This document shows, one piece after another, positions 51,641-59,994 of a stretch of 64,000 nt of DNA. Numbering within the stretch: the stretch's first letter is position 1; each line of letters opens with the position of its first letter. The stretch spans positions 5,022,001-5,086,000 of the forward strand of contig NZ_CP026029.1 of assembly GCF_023520895.1 (NCBI RefSeq). Reading direction: 5' to 3'. Below the pieces are notes generated by a model. The model did no database searches, was not told the origin of the DNA, and saw only the letters and a list, made by a program, of their open reading frames with translations. Both the position numbers and the translations under genes were made by a program. The stretch comes from Paenibacillus sp. PK3_47 (GTDB lineage: Bacteria > Bacillota > Bacilli > Paenibacillales > Paenibacillaceae).

Positions 51641-52609
51641 ATGGTGAGGATGAACATGAATCAACCGCAAGCTGGTGCCCAGCATCCTCTCAAGGCTTCC
51701 AAACCGCGAAGAGGCAAGCTGGCAAGAAGTGAGGACCGGGCAGGTTACATATTTATTCTTCCGTGGCTGATCGGCTTTTTCGGGATTACGCTGCTGCCCC
51801 TGCTCTTTTCGTTATACGGCAGCTTTACAAATTATGATATTACGTCCCAAATGGATTTCATCGGCCTGGCCAACTATGAACGAATGTTCAGCAGTGATCC
51901 GCTGTTCTGGAAATCGCTCTCGAATACGATTTATTATGTGCTCTGGATGGTTCCTTTGACAACGATCGGTTCCGTGCTGCTGGCACTGCTCTTGAATGAA
52001 CGGGTGGCCGGCATGCGGATGTTCCGTACTATATTTTATCTTCCGTCAGTATTGTCGGGGGTAGGCGTGTATTTCCTCTGGATGCAGCTGCTGAACCCGT
52101 CTACAGGACTTGTTAATACACTGCTTTCCTGGGTGGGTATTGCAGGTCCGGCCTGGCTGACGGATCCGTTCTGGACCAAACCTGCCGTTATTTTCATGAA
52201 AATGTGGGCGGTAGGAGGCGGGATGCTGCTGTATCTGGCCAGCCTGCAGAGCGTGCCTCCCCAATTATATGAAGCAGCACGTCTGGACGGCGCGTCCGCA
52301 CTCCGCCGGTTCCGCCATATTACGCTTCCGATGATTTCGCCGGTCATCTTTTATGATGTGGTAACCAGCCTGATCGGCGGCTTTCAGGTCTTCCAGGAAG
52401 GCTATGTCATGACTGAATCCGGAGGGGGAGGGCCGATGCATTCCCTGCTCTTTTATAATCTGCATATGTGGCATAAGGCTTTCACCGTGTTTGATATGGG
52501 CTATGCCATGGCTATGGCCTGGGTTCTGTTCGTGGTTGTGATGATCCTGACCGCTCTGAATCTGAAGCTGTCCAAACGCTGGGTTCATTATGAAGGGGGG
52601 GACTCCTAG
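51641..52609 (+). CDS. Sugar ABC transporter permease (MalF-like)
   Basis: A 322-residue inner-membrane permease with six or so helices and the EAA loop LYEAARLDGASALRRFRHITLPMI. Typical N-terminal RAGYIFILPWLIGFFGITLLPLLFS (in parts). Pairs with the next gene in a heterodimer. ATG 51641 follows gaaggggg. The stop at 52609 directly abuts the start of the second permease. Confidence 0.92.
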   Translation: MVRMNMNQPQAGAQHPLKASKPRRGKLARSEDRAGYIFILPWLIGFFGITLLPLLFSLYGSFTNYDITSQMDFIGLANYERMFSSDPLFWKSLSNTIYYVLWMVPLTTIGSVLLALLLNERVAGMRMFRTIFYLPSVLSGVGVYFLWMQLLNPSTGLVNTLLSWVGIAGPAWLTDPFWTKPAVIFMKMWAVGGGMLLYLASLQSVPPQLYEAARLDGASALRRFRHITLPMISPVIFYDVVTSLIGGFQVFQEGYVMTESGGGGPMHSLLFYNLHMWHKAFTVFDMGYAMAMAWVLFVVVMILTALNLKLSKRWVHYEGGDS

Positions 52610-53506
52610 ATGGGACAGGCATACTCCTACTCCAAAGGGGAGGCTGAACTGGTTCAACCTTCCTTACACAAGCCGGGCAGACGTCTGCCGCTGCGCAAGG
52701 TGCTGATCTTTACTTTTTTATGTGCCGGAAGCGTGCTGTTTCTCCTGCCCCTGTGGTGGATGATTTCGACTTCGCTCAAATCCATGCAGGAAATTGCCCA
52801 GTATCCGCCGACGTTCATTCCGGAGCAGTTTCACTGGAGTAATTATCTGGAGACCTGGACGGCGGCTCCGTTTACCCGCTATACCATGAACACGCTGCTG
52901 CTGACCTTTTTTGCGGTAACAGGCAATGTGATTGTAAATGCGTTCGTGGCGTACGGCTTTGCCAAAATCCGCTTCCGCGGCAAAAAGCTCTGGTTCTCCG
53001 TCCTGCTGTCCACCATTATGATTCCGGGCTTTGTGACGCTGATTCCGCAGTACGTGCTGTTCTCCAAGCTGGGGTTAGTGGGAACCTACTACCCGATTAT
53101 TATTCCGCAGTTTCTGGGCAGTGCCTTCTATATCTTCATGCTGCGCCAGTTCTATCTGACCATTCCTACAGAGCTGAGCGAAGCGGCAAGAATTGACGGG
53201 GCGGGACACTTCCAGATCTGGTACCGGATCATTCTGCCGTTATCCAAGCCGGGGCTTGCAGCCATTGCCATTTTCGCTTTTAACGGGGCATGGAATGACT
53301 TCCTGGGACCGCTGCTCTATGTAAATGATGAATCATTGTATACCCTGCAGATCGGACTCCAGTCTTTCCGCGGAGCCATGCAGACCCAGTGGAACTACCT
53401 GATGGCAGGGTCGGTAATCGTACTGGTGCCGATGATTCTGCTGTTCTTCCTGTTCCAGCGGTATTTCATTGAAGGGATGAATCTTACGGCGGGGACTAAG
53501 GGGTAA
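52610..53506 (+). CDS. Sugar ABC transporter permease (MalG-like)
   Basis: A 298-residue permease with the EAA motif ELSEAARIDGAGHFQIWYRIILPLSKP and the C-terminal RYFIEGMNLTAGTKG typical of the MalG/LacG group. The start codon immediately follows the stop of the first permease gene; ribosome binding site gaaggggggg lies at the end of that gene. Completes the membrane part of the importer. Confidence 0.93.
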   Translation: MGQAYSYSKGEAELVQPSLHKPGRRLPLRKVLIFTFLCAGSVLFLLPLWWMISTSLKSMQEIAQYPPTFIPEQFHWSNYLETWTAAPFTRYTMNTLLLTFFAVTGNVIVNAFVAYGFAKIRFRGKKLWFSVLLSTIMIPGFVTLIPQYVLFSKLGLVGTYYPIIIPQFLGSAFYIFMLRQFYLTIPTELSEAARIDGAGHFQIWYRIILPLSKPGLAAIAIFAFNGAWNDFLGPLLYVNDESLYTLQIGLQSFRGAMQTQWNYLMAGSVIVLVPMILLFFLFQRYFIEGMNLTAGTKG

Positions 53507-53674
53507 CACATTCATTGTTACGCTTTAGAGACCAAGTCTTGAAACGGAAACTCTGCTTTAATTATGCCGCTGGACACTACCAAGTGTTCCAGTGGCTTTT
53601 TATGTTGAATAGATAATGGTATATTGTGGAAGTGAAATGCTGCTTTTGGAATTCAATCAGTTAGGGGGAATACT

Positions 53675-54618
53675 GTGCAGACTAAACGGCACACTGTCAT
53701 TGAGCCTGAAGATTTATATGCCTTTGTAAAGGAGGAGATTGGACAATTCCGTGTGCTCTCCGATCTCCGGCCAGGCAGCTCAAGAACAGGGGTATGGAAG
53801 CTTCAGTCCGGCATCAATCAGCAATTCTATTACCTTAAGACTTACAGCAGAAAGCAAAGATGGCAGCCGGAAGTGTATGCTTACAATCATTGGGTCCATA
53901 TTCTGCAGCCGTATGTTCCCCGGCTTATCGGGATCTCTGAGGGTGAGAGCTGGCAGGGAATTCTGATGACGGAAATCGGCGGTACGATTATGAGAGAAAC
54001 GAGTCTTACACATGCTGCATCATATATCGCTTACAGTAAAGCCGGGGAATTGACGAGGCTCCTACATGACACATATACCGGTGACTGGTTTGGACGTCCG
54101 GATTTGAATGGAAATCCGGTTGAAGTGTATCGTCATACCGACCCTGTTACATACATCCGCAGCACATTGTCTGAGATAATCTTTAAATGTCGGGAGAAGC
54201 AATTACTGCTGCCTAATGAACTGGAACAGGCGGAGTGGGCGCTGCGAATACTGGTGTTTTTGAAGGCTGCAGGCCCGTACCCATCAACTGGGATTCAACA
54301 CCCGGTAACTGGCTGGTCAATCATAACGGGGAGTTTTCCGGAATGATTGATTTTGAGAATATGCTGTGGGGTGTAGACGTTGATCATTTTTCAATATTAT
54401 TTGAGCGGTATTTTATCAATGACAAGTCCGCCTTGAATGCTTTTTTTACCGGTTATGGGGCAGACATTCTTGTGGAAAAAAACATTCAGATCAAAATTTG
54501 CTGTATTAAGCTGGCACTTGGCGATATCCTTTGGGGCAGTGAGTATAATATTCCGCGGGTCACCGCGTATGGCCGGGATTTATTAAAGTCAGATGAAATG
54601 ATGAATGCGATATGGTGA
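53675..54618 (+). pseudogene. Phosphotransferase (APH-like) gene with a frameshift
   Basis: The first frame from GTG 53675 gives LRPGSSRTGVWKL, FYYLKTYSRKQRWQPEVYAY, GILMTEIGGTIMRET and LTRLLHDTY, as in APH-fold kinases. From about 54280 the protein sense jumps to another frame: INWDSTPGNWLVNHNGEFSGMIDFENMLWGVDVDHF, which contains the catalytic and metal-binding part, ending at 54618. The shift lies near the run cgtacccatc (about 54280-54290). Both parts look well conserved, so this is a recent mutation or a sequencing error. If intact it would phosphorylate a small alcohol or aminoglycoside-like substrate. Confidence 0.75.
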
Positions 54619-54643
54619 AATCTAATTAGCAGGAGATGACCTA

Positions 54644-55957
54644 ATGCAGCTTGCCCGCTCTTCGTTAACAGCTATGCTAAGCGAGAATAATGAACCGGAA
54701 ACTTCGTTGAATCAATCTATGGAGCTGTTCATGCAAAGGTTTGAAAAGCTGGAGCCCCATGTCAGGGCCTTTGTTCCGGAAGATAAGCCGGAACAGCGTA
54801 TGACACAGGAGGCTGAGAGGTTGCTTACTTATGCCGGCAGTCGGGACAGCTTGCCGCCACTGTGGGGAATCCCCGTCGGGATTAAGGATCTGATTCATGT
54901 GGAAGGGCTGCCAACCAGGGCCGGATCGAGGATGCCGGCTGAGACGCTGACCGGTAAGGAAGGCTTCCTGATTAGACGTCTGCGTGCTGCGGGAGCATGG
55001 ATTGCCGGAAAGACGGTTACAGAGGAATTTGCTTATCAGGGTCCGATAGCTACATTGAACCCCCATAACCCCGCGCATACGCCGGGAGGTTCGAGCGCGG
55101 GCTCTGCTGCGGCAGTGGCTGCAGGAATATGCCCTTTGGCTGTGGGAACCCAGTCCTTGCGTTCCGTGATGGCTCCGGCTTCCTTTTGCGGAGTGGCCGG
55201 ATTTAAACCAAGCTATGGAAGGGTACCGCTGGATGGTGTTCTTTTACTGTCACCTTCTTTTGATACAGTAGGATTCTTTACCCAGGAACTTGAGAGTATG
55301 GAGGCTGCTGTTAAAGTGCTGGTGCCTGATTGGGTCCCGCGCCGGGCAGAACACAAGCCTGTGCTCGGTATCCCTCGGGGGGTGTACATGCAGCTAATGA
55401 GTGATGAGGTTAGAGAGGTCTTTAAGGGACAAATTGAGGGACTTATGCGTATGGGCTACCAGGTGAAGCATGTAGACATGCCTTGGGAGGACGACTTTAT
55501 TTACGGGGATGCCATGCTGCGGTTAGTTGAAGGAGAACTGGCGCGTGGACATGCAGACTGGTTTGGAAGTTATGAAGAGTACTATGGTGCCGGAGTAAAG
55601 GACGCTATTCTTAGAGGGGCTAAAATTCAGGAGGAAGAACTGGCCGGATACCGCGGGATGCAGCTTGAGCTGCGGCAGGCTCTGGCGGCGCTCATGGATC
55701 GGGAAGGAATTGACCTGTGGGTGTCACCGGCACAGGGCATGACAGCTCCCCGGTTGGAAGAGCACAGTACAGGCCGGTCAGGCATGACTGCAATCTGGGG
55801 ATTCGCAGGCTGCCCCGCGATTAGCCTTCCGTCTGCTGAAATTAACGGGCTGCCGTTAGGATTCCAATGCATCGGGCAATATGGGACGGACGAATGGCTG
55901 CTGGCCTGGGCACGTGAAGTTTCGCAGGATTTATCGTATTCAAATGAGTCCCGTTGA
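54644..55957 (+). CDS. Amidase signature family protein
   Basis: A 437-residue amidase of the GatA-like Ser-cisSer-Lys class. The lysine lies in LWGIPVGIKDLIHVEG, the cis-serine in TPGGSSAGSAAAVAAG and the nucleophile in GTQSLRSVMAPASFCGVAGFKPSYGRVP, where the usual GG before the serine is LR, a variation found in several amidases. Substrate unknown; it is not part of a gatCAB set. It follows the frameshifted phosphotransferase by 25 bases and may be co-transcribed. ATG 54644 follows gcaggagatg. Confidence 0.88.
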   Translation: MQLARSSLTAMLSENNEPETSLNQSMELFMQRFEKLEPHVRAFVPEDKPEQRMTQEAERLLTYAGSRDSLPPLWGIPVGIKDLIHVEGLPTRAGSRMPAETLTGKEGFLIRRLRAAGAWIAGKTVTEEFAYQGPIATLNPHNPAHTPGGSSAGSAAAVAAGICPLAVGTQSLRSVMAPASFCGVAGFKPSYGRVPLDGVLLLSPSFDTVGFFTQELESMEAAVKVLVPDWVPRRAEHKPVLGIPRGVYMQLMSDEVREVFKGQIEGLMRMGYQVKHVDMPWEDDFIYGDAMLRLVEGELARGHADWFGSYEEYYGAGVKDAILRGAKIQEEELAGYRGMQLELRQALAALMDREGIDLWVSPAQGMTAPRLEEHSTGRSGMTAIWGFAGCPAISLPSAEINGLPLGFQCIGQYGTDEWLLAWAREVSQDLSYSNESR

Positions 55958-56004
55958 TTATCCGTTTTTACGGAAAATGGTTTGGGCGAGCGTTAAAGAT
56001 CAAG

Positions 56005-56191
56005 CTAAGTGGAATTTCTCCATCTAATCTTTCGGAAAGCAACGGGATTACAATGCTTGTTGGAAAAACTCCACTTAAAACTACTGGATGAGTCTTTGAA
56101 GGCATTTATCTGCCCTAATAGCTGGAGAAATTCCAACTAAAGCTTATAAATGATGAAAAAGGACAATATTAGGTGGTGAAATTCCAATTAA
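56005..56191. repeat. Second cluster of TTAGTTGGA-type palindromic repeats
   Basis: Copies lie at 56005-56027, 56057-56079, 56118-56140 and 56170-56191 with the pattern TTAG(T/C)TGGA-GAAAT-TCCA(A/T)CTAA in either orientation. They match the cluster at 7349-7533. The gene-free region 55958-56311 holds nothing else recognisable. Confidence 0.7.
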
Positions 56192-56311
56192 GCCATGTAG
56201 CATTCCCGCTGAGACAGACTTTGCCACACCGTACACAGTTCCCGAGGGGAGTTTTAAATCAGTATTTGATACACCATTGTGGTTAATCGATATGCCTATA
56301 TTAAAATAGAC

Positions 56312-56341
56312 AAAAAAAGGAGAGGGAAGAACCCTCTCCTT
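56312..56341 (-). terminator. Terminator of the SLH surface protein gene
   Basis: On the minus strand AAGGAGAGGG pairs with CCCTCTCCTT around TTCTT and is followed by TTTTTT. Confidence 0.92.
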
Positions 56342-56353
56342 CACATTACCCGG

Positions 56354-59209
56354 TTACTTGGCAAGATAATTATCATAGAGCCTGATCATTATTGTAGCGG
56401 CCATTTCTCTGGTAACCTTGTCTGCCGGGTTAAAGGAGCTGTCAGAGCCGACGATGAATCCGTTGCTGCTCACGGCCTCAATCGCCGTGAACGAATACCG
56501 GTCTGAAGAGATGTCAGAGAAGGTCAACGGATTGGAGCCTTTGGTGATATTAAAGGCTTTTTGTACAATAACTGCTGCCTGCTCTCTTGTGACAGGGTCG
56601 CCAGGGCGGAACGATCCATCCTGGAACCCGTTAATGATTCCCTGCTCTTTAGCTTTAGCGATATAAGGATAAGCCCAGTTCGTGGAGCTAACATCCTTAA
56701 TTACAGCTGTGCCTGCAGTCTGCTCACCATATAGAAGTCTGACAAGAACGGTGGTGAATTCCGCACGTGTAATAGGCGCTTTAGGCTCAAAGGAGAACGA
56801 ACCGTCAGCTTTTTTCTTACCGGTCATGATCCCCAGCTCCTGCGCCTTTTTCACGCTATCTGCAGCGAAGGAAGAGATTGCCGCAGCATCCGTGAAGGTG
56901 ACTTGGGAGACTGGTGCAGCTGGTGCAGCTGTTGCGGCTGGCTGCTCAGCAGGCTTAGGCGTCGGGCCTGGCGCTGCCGTAGCAACTGTACCGGTTGGAC
57001 TGGTAACTGCCGGAGCAGGAGTTGGTTTGGCCAAATTAGCATCTCCGACATATTTCCAGGACAGTGTGTCACCTGAATGCAATATCGCTACGTCTGCACT
57101 GTAATCAGGCATTACACCATTTACATAGTAGGTCCAGCCGGACAGCGGTCCGTAATCAAACTCTTCCAATTCATAGATCGCTTGGACATACAATCCCTGG
57201 CCGGAGCCAGTGGCTTTTACATTGCTGCTGCCTGCAAGGGCCAACAATGCCTGATACGCAGTAGCCCCGTCCTTAATACTTACTGTACCGGACTTTGGTA
57301 AGCCTGCATAAGGCACATCCGATGTAATGGTGACAGGAACATTAATTGTGGCAGCTGCCGGCGGTGGTTCTGCCGGTGATACTGTTGGTGGTACAACTAC
57401 CGGAGGCGTTCCAGGCTGCGGATCTGTAGGTGTTCCAGGCTGCGGATCCGTAGGCGTTCCAGGTTCCGGATCCGTAGGCGTTCCAGGCTGCGGATCCGTA
57501 GGCGTTCCAGGCTGCGGATCTGTAGGTGTTCCAGGCTGCGGATCTGTAGGTGTTCCAGGCTGCGGATCTGTAGGTGTTCCAGGTTCCGGGTCCGTAGGCG
57601 TTCCAGGTTCCTCTACCACCGGAGTAGGTTTAAGGTTGTAATAAATGCTGAAATCTGAACCGTTAAGGAACCTTTTGTAGCTGTTGAGTGCAGCCATTAC
57701 ATCACGCTGTGCCATCACATTACTTTTGGCATCGGCCTTCCTCCACTTGTACAAGCCGTCTGCTGCTTTATAAGTGTAGAGGTCATTCAGCATGTTCTTG
57801 TCACCCTGCTTGTAATCCTCACCTGCAGGGTCAATCTCATTTGCAGCGAGACCAAGAATCAGCTGGCCCAGACTGTTGCTGTTCGTAATCTGCTTGCCTT
57901 TCCAATACGCTGCCGTCTCATCAATAGCAGCCTTTACCTGAGGGTTAGTGTCATAGTAAGGGGCAAGACCCGCCATGATAATCCCGGACATATCCGGGTC
58001 AGGTGTGGAGCCGAAGAATGACCAGCCGCCGCCTTTTATTTTAAGGGAAAGAAGCTTGTCCACCAGGAATTCTCTGGTTACCTTGCTTCCTTCAGGGATC
58101 TCATATCTTCCGGAGTCCAGGGCAAGCAGCATGTATACGACGTCGTTGGAGACCGTAAGCCGTGCAGGATCAAAGTTGACAGCCTTATCCAGAAGGTTAA
58201 TGCCGCCGATATCCTTTATATTAACATCTGCTGCAGTCAAGCCTATGATGACTTTGGCGATATCTGTGCCTTTCTTATAGACTCCTGCCGCATCAATGAC
58301 CTGCTTGGTGTAAGCGGCGATATAGTCCGGGTCAGGTGCAAGACCTGTAAGATTGGAGGCTACAGAAGCCCAATCATCATAGACTTGCTGTGAGTATCCC
58401 GCAACGGCCTGCGTAATTTCAGCGTCCAGGTCGAACTCCAGCCCTTTATTAAAAGGCGGAGTGACGGCATAGTTTTTGTTAATAACACCGACTGCTCTGA
58501 GATCAAAACCGGCAGATCCTCCGGAAGGATCAGGATCATAGATTGGCCGGCCGTAACTGTCCTTGTTGGTACCGTCGCCCTTAATGTCGATAATCTTAAC
58601 GTATTTGATATCATTCAGCTTAACGAGTCCGGCGGCAACTTCCTCTTTGTCTTTGAGCGCTGCCAGATCAAACCCGGTTCCGAAACCGCCGAGTGCCTTG
58701 CCGGCCAGTCCGTTATACTGGGAAGGATCTACTCCTTCATAAGAGCCGACTTTGGTATTCCTCAAGGCAGAGGAGTCAAACTGTACCCAATCTGTTCCGT
58801 TGGAAGACACCTGTACATAAGCCAATTCCAGAAAACCAAGTGTGTTATCGGGCCCTGTAGCAAAGCCGTTTTCAAAGACCGCAAAGTCTTGTCCGGGCCC
58901 GTCCCCGATTCCCTCAAACTCCATTGTAATTTCGCCGTTGTCTCCTAATACTACCAAAGAAGAAGAGTAAGGTCCGACAGCATTCTCCGGTGTTCTGTAA
59001 GATTCTAATACATTTCCTTCAGCCGTATTAGGTTTGTAATCGCGGTACCCCGTAGCCCATGATACAATTGAGTTTACCTCTACATTCGTGTTCGTGAAGA
59101 CAACCGGTTCTTTAGCTGCGTCAGCCTGTAAGTTGCCCAGCCCTGCTGAACCTAACAGTAAGGCTGATGCCAACCCGGATACAAGAACCTTTTTAAAGCT
59201 TTTCCCCAT
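56354..59209 (-). CDS. S-layer-anchored surface protein with toroid-like and DUF4430 domains, predicted cobalamin binder
   Basis: A 951-residue exported protein. Order: signal peptide (1-31, cleavage near LQADA), beta-rich domain (about 36-260; EFEGIGDGPGQDFAVFENGF, AYVQVSSNGTDW, SAGFDLRAVGV), helical alpha/alpha-toroid-like region (about 265-515; GGGWSFFGSTPDPDMSGIIM, SNSLGQLILGLA), linker of eight PGTPTDP(Q/E) repeats (about 522-590), DUF4430 domain (about 610-705; LSGWTYYVNGVMPDYSADVA), Pro/Ala/Thr linker, and three SLH repeats (about 770-951; FEPKAPITRAEFTTVLVRLL). The toroid plus DUF4430 pair is the layout of intrinsic factor/transcobalamin. A cobalamin riboswitch precedes it, so B12 capture at the cell surface is inferred. 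Confidence 0.85.
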   Translation of the reverse strand: MGKSFKKVLVSGLASALLLGSAGLGNLQADAAKEPVVFTNTNVEVNSIVSWATGYRDYKPNTAEGNVLESYRTPENAVGPYSSSLVVLGDNGEITMEFEGIGDGPGQDFAVFENGFATGPDNTLGFLELAYVQVSSNGTDWVQFDSSALRNTKVGSYEGVDPSQYNGLAGKALGGFGTGFDLAALKDKEEVAAGLVKLNDIKYVKIIDIKGDGTNKDSYGRPIYDPDPSGGSAGFDLRAVGVINKNYAVTPPFNKGLEFDLDAEITQAVAGYSQQVYDDWASVASNLTGLAPDPDYIAAYTKQVIDAAGVYKKGTDIAKVIIGLTAADVNIKDIGGINLLDKAVNFDPARLTVSNDVVYMLLALDSGRYEIPEGSKVTREFLVDKLLSLKIKGGGWSFFGSTPDPDMSGIIMAGLAPYYDTNPQVKAAIDETAAYWKGKQITNSNSLGQLILGLAANEIDPAGEDYKQGDKNMLNDLYTYKAADGLYKWRKADAKSNVMAQRDVMAALNSYKRFLNGSDFSIYYNLKPTPVVEEPGTPTDPEPGTPTDPQPGTPTDPQPGTPTDPQPGTPTDPQPGTPTDPEPGTPTDPQPGTPTDPQPGTPPVVVPPTVSPAEPPPAAATINVPVTITSDVPYAGLPKSGTVSIKDGATAYQALLALAGSSNVKATGSGQGLYVQAIYELEEFDYGPLSGWTYYVNGVMPDYSADVAILHSGDTLSWKYVGDANLAKPTPAPAVTSPTGTVATAAPGPTPKPAEQPAATAAPAAPVSQVTFTDAAAISSFAADSVKKAQELGIMTGKKKADGSFSFEPKAPITRAEFTTVLVRLLYGEQTAGTAVIKDVSSTNWAYPYIAKAKEQGIINGFQDGSFRPGDPVTREQAAVIVQKAFNITKGSNPLTFSDISSDRYSFTAIEAVSSNGFIVGSDSSFNPADKVTREMAATIMIRLYDNYLAK
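57409..57616 (-). repeat. 24-bp tandem repeats encoding PGTPTDP(Q/E)
   Basis: Eight 24-base units (GGATC(C/T)GTAGG(C/T)GTTCCAGG(C/T)TCC or TGC on the plus strand) and a partial ninth encode the spacer of the surface protein. Near-identity of units suggests recent slippage and possible length variation. Confidence 0.9.
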
Positions 59210-59246
59210 TTCTCTCTTCCCTTTCTGACCCTAGAATAGTGAGAAA

Positions 59247-59270
59247 GCCTCTCCCATGAATGGAAGAGGC
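59247..59270 (-). terminator. Probable expression-platform terminator of the cobalamin riboswitch
   Basis: On the minus strand GCCTCTTCCAT pairs with ATGGGAGAGGC around TC, followed by the short TTTCTC. It lies between the aptamer and the start codon of the surface protein. The T tract is weak, so translational control is also possible. Confidence 0.55.
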
Positions 59271-59334
59271 GTGGTTAAAGAGACTCAAATAAGAGTTTCT
59301 GATAACCGCCCTTTACCTCGAAGGGCTCAGTTAT

Positions 59335-59424
59335 ACACAATAAGCACCGACCTGACTTAGGATGACTCCCTTACAGTGGCGTGGACCGTGCTGGACTCTC
59401 ACCAGCTTCCGTAACTTATTGTGT
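59335..59424 (-). ncRNA. Cobalamin riboswitch
   Basis: On the minus strand the aptamer shows P1 ACACAATAAG/CTTATTGTGT, then GGAAGCTGGTGAGAGTCC, the B12-box GCCACTGTAAGGGAGTC and the end AAGTCAGGTCGGTGC. These are the conserved class I elements in the right order. It senses adenosylcobalamin or a related corrinoid and lies 126 bases upstream of the surface protein gene, whose expression should fall when cobalamin is plentiful. Confidence 0.88.
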
Positions 59425-59574
59425 TAACTATGAAATTCATTTATTTTCCTTCACCATAGGATACGTAAGTTCAGCCGCTGCGTCAATACGCTTGTTATAG
59501 GCAAAAAATATGACAGTCCGCAGAAGGAATATAACAATGTGTGGCGAAGCGTCCGAAGATTACCGGTTCACCGG

Positions 59575-59850
59575 TTATAAAAAAATCCTGTCGTACGTTT
59601 CCTGAATCCTCACTTGCTGCAGGTGCTTGTCCGTCACATTGTAAGTAAAGAGCGCGGAAGTGTCATCTTTAAAAAACTGTTTATACCAGTAAAGGGAGCT
59701 CCCCCTCTGAAAAATTCCGTAATAACCGCAAGAAGGCGGACACTGGTCCAGAATGAAAGACTCATCTATTGAAATGTTATTTTTCACTTTACAAATAAAA
59801 GCCTCCAGCGGAATAAGGGCGATACTTTGCAGCGCTGTGCCTTGGGGCAT
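59575..59850 (-). CDS. Hypothetical protein
   Basis: A 91-residue frame, MPQGTALQSIALIPLEAFICKVKNN at its start (in parts), with CPPSCGYYGIF and an aromatic-rich middle (SSLYWYKQFF). It has aaggaagac just before ATG 59850 and a protein-like composition, but no recognised family, signal peptide or membrane helix. Its neighbours give no clue. Could be spurious. Confidence 0.45.
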   Translation of the reverse strand: MPQGTALQSIALIPLEAFICKVKNNISIDESFILDQCPPSCGYYGIFQRGSSLYWYKQFFKDDTSALFTYNVTDKHLQQVRIQETYDRIFL

Positions 59851-59994
59851 GTCTTCCTTGCTGTGGTCCCAAATGTTCTTTTTCCATGTTATGAACAGCT
59901 CCTTAAGCTATCATCGTCAGTAATAGATTATAAAGAAAACAGTAGAAGAAGGGGCTGCCCAAGCAGCCATTTTATGGCTTATGGGGGAGCCCCT

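Noticed and set aside
57327..57641. 104-residue plus-strand frame of GVPGCGSV repeats
   Set aside because: It is the antisense of the PGTPTDP linker in the SLH protein gene and lacks any start signals.
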